In this document: positions 60,669 to 64,000 of the stretch, piece by piece
Numbering within the stretch: position 1 is the first letter of the stretch
Layout: each line of letters starts with the position of its first letter
Assembly: GCA_963698715.1 (NCBI GenBank)
Contig: CAVORW010000001.1
Location: forward strand, 434,001 to 498,000
From: CAWHJB01 sp963698715
Lineage (GTDB): Bacteria; Chloroflexota; Anaerolineae; Anaerolineales; UBA4823
Direction: 5' to 3'
DNA length: 64,000 nt
Position numbers and translations under genes: made by a program
The notes under the pieces: generated by a model
Told to the model about the DNA's origin: nothing
Seen by the model: the letters and a program-made list of their open reading frames with translations, nothing else
Database searches by the model: none

Positions 60669-60756
60669 TCAGGTGGGTCAACCGGAATATCTGTGATAAA
60701 TCTCACTCCAGAAATTCCAGGTGACCCTGGTATGCGGCTCTCCCAGGGTATCGGCC

Positions 60757-61725
60757 TCAGGGAATCAAGAGTACTTTCCCCTGGGTGTGGCGCGCCTCCA
60801 TGTAGCGGTGGGCCTCTGCCGCGTCTGCTAATGAGTAGCTGCGGTCGATCTTAACTTCTAATTCACCTTTTACGACCCATTGAAATAGATCGCCTGAACG
60901 CTGGAGCACCTCTGCACGGGTCCGCAGATAATGGGTCAGGGAGGGACGGGTCAGGTATAAAGAGCCCTTATGGTTAAGTATTTGAGGATCGAGCGAATCC
61001 GCCGGTCCGCTGGCCTGTCCGTATAAGACCATCATCCCTCGCGGAGCGAGACAGTTTAAGCCTTTTGCGAAGGTTGTTTTGCCAACGCCGTCATAAATAA
61101 CTTCTACCCCATGACCTTTGGTCAGGCGCTGTACTTCGGTTTCAAAATCTGCCTGGGTATAAAGGATGACCTCATCTGCACCGGCTCGCCTGGCGACTGC
61201 GGCTTTCTCTGGGGTTGAGGTTGTCCCAAGCACCCGGGCTTCGAACTTTTTTGCAATCTGGATCAAGAGCTGACCGACTCCGCCGGCGGCCGCGTGGACC
61301 AGTGCGGTGTCACCGGCTTTCAAAATATATGTTGACCGGGCCAGATAATGGGCGGTCATTCCTTGCAGCATCAGAGCTGCGGCCTGTTCGAGCGTGACCT
61401 CTGCTGGGACCGAGACAAGCTGGTCTGCCGGTGCCAGCGCAAATTCTCCATATCCGCCGGCGCCTCTGGCTGTCGCCACCCGCTCTCCGATCGTAAAACC
61501 GCTCACCCCCTCCCCAATCGCATCGATTGTCCCGGCGAATTCAGCCCCTGGCCGGTAGGGCAGCTCAGTCTTGTACAGCCCCTTGCGCAGGTAAATCTCC
61601 ACAAAATTCAGTCCGGCTGCCTGAACTTTGACCCGCACTTGCCCGCCTTTGGGTGCCGGCAGCGGGACTTCCTCATAGCTCATCTGGCCTGCATCTCCGA
61701 ACGTGTGAACCTGGATAGCTTTCAT
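60757..61725 (-). CDS. NADPH:quinone oxidoreductase, zeta-crystallin type
   Basis: The 322 residues form a medium-chain dehydrogenase without the structural zinc loop. GLNFVEIYLRKGLYKTELPY and EFAGTIDAIGEGVSGF are the N-terminal blocks; the NADPH site is VHAAAGGVGQLLIQIAKKF. QOR enzymes reduce quinones and reactive carbonyls with NADPH. The gene stands alone on the minus strand. Confidence 0.92.
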   Translation of the reverse strand: MKAIQVHTFGDAGQMSYEEVPLPAPKGGQVRVKVQAAGLNFVEIYLRKGLYKTELPYRPGAEFAGTIDAIGEGVSGFTIGERVATARGAGGYGEFALAPADQLVSVPAEVTLEQAAALMLQGMTAHYLARSTYILKAGDTALVHAAAGGVGQLLIQIAKKFEARVLGTTSTPEKAAVARRAGADEVILYTQADFETEVQRLTKGHGVEVIYDGVGKTTFAKGLNCLAPRGMMVLYGQASGPADSLDPQILNHKGSLYLTRPSLTHYLRTRAEVLQRSGDLFQWVVKGELEVKIDRSYSLADAAEAHRYMEARHTQGKVLLIP

Positions 61726-62131
61726 TATCCCTCTTTTCTCTCTGGGGTGGCAATTATTTTGTTATCCTGCCACTAAATTTTCCTGCTGTCCCATAATTTG
61801 AAGCCATTTCTGACTTCGTTCGTTTAGGTATTTCCGATGCTGTGCAGCCACAGGCGGTGCAGCCAATAAACACGAACAGTATAGCACTATAAGAGTCTGA
61901 ATTGAAGCTGCCTTGAAAATAAGGTAGATTTTTATTCCTCCGGGTGGACTTTGTCAATGATGTTTCTTTGGGAAATCTCGTGGTGGACGGGCATTGGGGT
62001 GTGAGTGTGCGCAGTCAAAAGGTGTAAACTATATAGGCGAACTCATCCCGCTGAGATTGCCGGCCCCCGATTTAGATTGCCGGGTTTTAGCTGGATGTTT
62101 GCGCCAGACCAAGTGCACCAAAGGAGGATTC
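61726..62131. other. Divergent region with the third dispersed repeat copy
   Basis: A 406-base gap between the quinone reductase (minus) and the DUF427 gene (plus). It contains the diverged repeat copy at 61926-61962. The DUF427 frame is open to 61994, but no ribosome site supports the extension. No other gene is seen. Confidence 0.5.
61926..61962. repeat. Dispersed repeat, diverged copy 3 (inverted)
   Basis: Over 37 bases this matches the reverse complement of the units at 24193 and 24249, with exact identity across ATTCCTCCGGGTGGACT (61934-61950) and again at ATGATG, and four or five scattered changes elsewhere. Confidence 0.7.
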
Positions 62132-62626
62132 GTGAAATTGAACCGCATCCAACCGGGTCCGGGCCAAGAATCGGTCTGGGATTACCCCCGTCCGCCGCGC
62201 CTGGAAAAAACCAGCAAACCAATCCAGGTAGTTTTCAATGGCGTATTGATTGCAGATACGCGGCGGGCCTTTCGGGTATTGGAAACCAGCCATCCCCCGG
62301 TTTACTATATCTACCCGGCAGATATCCGGATGGAATATTTAAGGCCGGTTTCGGGCAGCTCGCTGTGTGAATGGAAAGGGCGAGCCCGCTATTTCGATTT
62401 GCAGGTGGCTGAACGCCGTGTGCCAAAGGCTGCCTGGAGTTACCCTGATCCCACCCCTGAGTTTGCCGCCATCCGCGATTATCTTGCCTTTTACGCTGGC
62501 CCAATGGATGCCTGCCTGGTTGAAGGTGAGCGGGTCACACCCCAGCCGGGCGGCTTTTATGGCGGCTGGATTACTGCAGATGTGGTTGGACCGTTCAAGG
62601 GCGATCCCGGAACTTTGGATTGGTAA
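62132..62626 (+). CDS. DUF427 family protein
   Basis: From GTG 62132, with AAGGAGG at 62121-62127, the product is 164 residues. DUF427 marks are VVFNGVLIADTRRAFRVLET, SHPPVYYIYPADIRMEYL and CEWKGRARYFDLQVAER, and the C-terminal RDYLAFYAGPMDACLVEGER. The family has a compact beta-rich fold with no agreed function. The longer frame from 61994 is rejected for want of a ribosome site. It ends ten bases before the convergent broken uroporphyrinogen-decarboxylase-like gene. Confidence 0.88.
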   Translation: MKLNRIQPGPGQESVWDYPRPPRLEKTSKPIQVVFNGVLIADTRRAFRVLETSHPPVYYIYPADIRMEYLRPVSGSSLCEWKGRARYFDLQVAERRVPKAAWSYPDPTPEFAAIRDYLAFYAGPMDACLVEGERVTPQPGGFYGGWITADVVGPFKGDPGTLDW

Positions 62627-62636
62627 GGCGCCAGGA

Positions 62637-62971
62637 TCAGGACCTAAAAGCCTCCAGTATTGCATCCACATTTTCCATCGGGATATCGGTCATCATACGA
62701 TGGGATGGGGCCAGCAGCAGGCCAGTTCCATCGGGAGCCAGGGCCTTCCGGCAGTCGTCAACGGCCCTCCGGACTTCCTCAGGACTGCCGTACGGCAGAA
62801 CAGTCTGAGTCGAGATGCCGCCATAGAACGCCAGCTTGCCGTGAAACTGTTTGTGCAGCCAGTGATGGTCGAGAACTTCTGGTTGGACGGGGTTCAGGCA
62901 GGTCAGCCCGATTTCAATCAGGTCTGGCAGGATCTGCTGGATCTGCCCAACCGAGGTTTTGCCAATCGCCG
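62637..62971 (-). pseudogene. Uroporphyrinogen-decarboxylase-like gene, C-terminal remnant
   Basis: On the minus strand the phase ending with TGA at 62639-62637 reads IQQILPDLIEIGLTCLNPVQ, KLAFYGGISTQTVLPYGSPE and LLLAPSHRMMTDIPMENVDA, which is the normal C-terminal third of this enzyme family. It has no start of its own. It is out of phase with the N-terminal frame, and about 30 residues expected between them (the strand and loop before the conserved HSCGDI) are missing or degenerate. The gene is thus broken by a small deletion with frameshift. Confidence 0.75.
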
Positions 62972-63589
62972 TCAGGTCTCAGGCGAAAACAGCAGCCGCT
63001 TCTGAGCGCCATAGTCATCTCCGAAATAACCGCTATCCACCCCGAGAGCGAGCATGCGCTGAATCAAGACCAGCTGGATTTCAGTGATCCGATCAAAGAG
63101 CTCCTCCACAAAGCCTGGATCCAGGGCAATATCCAACGATGATTGTTCAATGCCGCGCAGCGACCAGGCCCGTTCGAATAATGCAAAACCGAAATTGGGG
63201 ACGATAAACAATTCGCTGCCCAACTCACTGATCTTTTGTTCGGCTTTATGGAACAAACTGTTCTGGGTCGGATCGGGCCAGTCATAGTCATCCAAATCTT
63301 TTGTTTCACTCAGAGGGCTGAACCTGATGTAGTAACCTTCCTCTCTGGTGTCATGGCTGGCTCCCCACCAGTCATAGCGCACTGATCCGGCTTCAGACAA
63401 CCGGCCTGGGTAATCCAGATCCACCCGCAGTAGGTGATTGTCCAGAAAGGCAGGCAGTTGATCCACCGGCAGTTGGTAATGTTGAGCCATCTTTTTCGCC
63501 ATATTTGCCGTAGCATTGATCTGGGTTGGTAGCCGGTCAGGCGGTTCGTGGCACAGAGCCCGGCGCAAGCGTTCTTTATGGTTCATCAT
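62972..63589 (-). CDS. Uroporphyrinogen-decarboxylase-like protein, truncated N-terminal part
   Basis: The 205 residues start MMNHKERLRRALCHEPPDRL and run through WGASHDTREEGYYIRFSPLS to GYFGDDYGAQKRLLFSPET, where a TGA cuts the chain. Family members of this group (URO-D superfamily, with corrinoid methyltransferases) are about 340-360 residues long, so a third is lost. Proteins of this class act on methoxylated or methylated compounds as often as on haem precursors; with no other haem gene here, a methyltransferase-like role is as likely. The remnant of the C-terminus is at 62637-62971. Confidence 0.75.
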   Translation of the reverse strand: MMNHKERLRRALCHEPPDRLPTQINATANMAKKMAQHYQLPVDQLPAFLDNHLLRVDLDYPGRLSEAGSVRYDWWGASHDTREEGYYIRFSPLSETKDLDDYDWPDPTQNSLFHKAEQKISELGSELFIVPNFGFALFERAWSLRGIEQSSLDIALDPGFVEELFDRITEIQLVLIQRMLALGVDSGYFGDDYGAQKRLLFSPET

Positions 63590-63996
63590 AGACCTCTACT
63601 TTCCTGTTCGATGCAGGCTGGATCATCATCATTCAGTAGTTTTACCCAAGGATGGTGAATATTTGGAGTACAGTGCACAAAATCTACAGATACTTAACGC
63701 ACCCTGCAGAGCATATTACACCGAGAGTTACCAGACAGCCGGGAATTGAAACAAAGAAATTGTGTACCAATTCTGTTGTTACGCGAGGAGAAATCCAGCT
63801 AAGGGTGTTATAGCTTTTGTAACGCACCACCCGATTTCGGTCAGACGTCCCCCCACCTCGGAGAATCCCATAGGACCAATTGGTTTCAAGTTCTCCTTAA
63901 CCCTGGTTAAGGTGTAAAATAATACCTAAGTTATCTGAATTGAGATTGACCAACCCGGCTTGGGGGCGGGCAGGTAATCAGACAGGAGTGATTAAG
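63590..63996. other. Divergent region at the right edge
   Basis: This 407-base gap lies between the broken URO-D-like gene (minus) and a gene that starts at the window edge (plus). It has an exact palindrome at 63895-63912 and TAAAAT at 63915-63920. I see no coding frame with a ribosome site. Confidence 0.45.
63895..63912. promoter_or_regulatory. Operator-like inverted repeat before the edge gene
   Basis: CCTTAACC and GGTTAAGG are exact inverse complements separated by CT. TAAAAT lies two bases after it. A repressor bound here would cover the promoter of the gene that starts at 63997. Confidence 0.5.
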
Positions 63997-64000
63997 ATGA
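63997..64000 (+). CDS. Start of a gene cut by the right window edge
   Basis: ATG at 63997-63999 with AGGAG (63984-63988) eight bases upstream. Only the start codon and one base are inside the window, so the product is unknown. Confidence 0.4.

Noticed and set aside
1..64000. Prophage, integrative element or defence island
   Set aside because: No integrase, structural phage gene, restriction or toxin genes, and no sharp change of base composition were seen; genes are mostly metabolic and regulatory.

Overview
The window looks like a chromosomal segment of a Chloroflexota (Anaerolineae-like) bacterium, probably from a metagenome assembly. The reasons are moderate GC, two secreted beta-helix proteins that end in a short LP..xR tail, a WD40 lipoprotein, duplicated xanthine-dehydrogenase-family enzymes, a MoxR/DUF58/VWA locus and very large mixed-domain sensor proteins. 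Lineage is inferred from protein style only. There is no rRNA, tRNA, CRISPR array, phage module or intact transposase.

Layout. 1-2.4 kb: end of an Fe-S (CCG-domain) oxidoreductase, then folK, a STAS-like gene and folP. 2.6-5.4 kb: aconitase. 5.4-6.9 kb (minus): rsfS with a CTG start, thpR and a single-domain response regulator. 7.1-14.9 kb (minus): a molybdenum-hydroxylase block (MocA-like, YqeC-MocA fusion, YqeB, PEP carboxylase, Mo-binding subunit). 15.4-20.3 kb: phosphoglycerate-mutase-like gene, EamA exporter with its TetR regulator, a small membrane protein and a class III aminotransferase. 20.3-38.4 kb (minus): a long co-directional block with a frameshifted unknown gene, an FAD/2Fe-2S fusion subunit, an interrupted WD40 lipoprotein, XdhC, CBS-type pyrophosphatase, MscS, a 2Fe-2S/Mo fusion subunit, a coiled-coil protein, an M16C protease, an FAD subunit and a thioesterase. 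38.7-43.5 kb: glmS behind a structured leader that I read as a glmS ribozyme, a DUF1801 gene, a CBS protein and an ion transporter. 43.6-46.9 kb: two secreted beta-helix proteins. 47.1-51.8 kb (minus): a giant Hpt-REC-REC-GGDEF-GAF-PAS-HK-REC-REC-Hpt sensor broken into three frames. 52.1-63.6 kb: msrB, a Bat-like MoxR/DUF58/VWA/VWA operon, an HtrA-like protease, small genes, a protealysin-type metalloprotease with its emfourin-type inhibitor, a quinone reductase, a DUF427 gene and a broken uroporphyrinogen-decarboxylase-like gene.

How the genes fit together. The subunits scattered over 7-38 kb can form two complete molybdenum hydroxylases: the 746-aa Mo subunit with the 486-aa FAD/2Fe-2S fusion, and the 1012-aa 2Fe-2S/Mo fusion with the 258-aa FAD subunit. 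XdhC, two MocA-type nucleotidyltransferase domains, YqeC and YqeB supply cofactor maturation. YqeB and YqeC point to the selenium-dependent type of enzyme.

Other points of note are five broken reading frames (two by in-frame TAA codons, both in an ATT-TAA context), a three-copy dispersed intergenic repeat, a transposon-end-like 19-base motif, several long perfect hairpins in intergenic DNA and a row of stem-loops ahead of the giant sensor gene.
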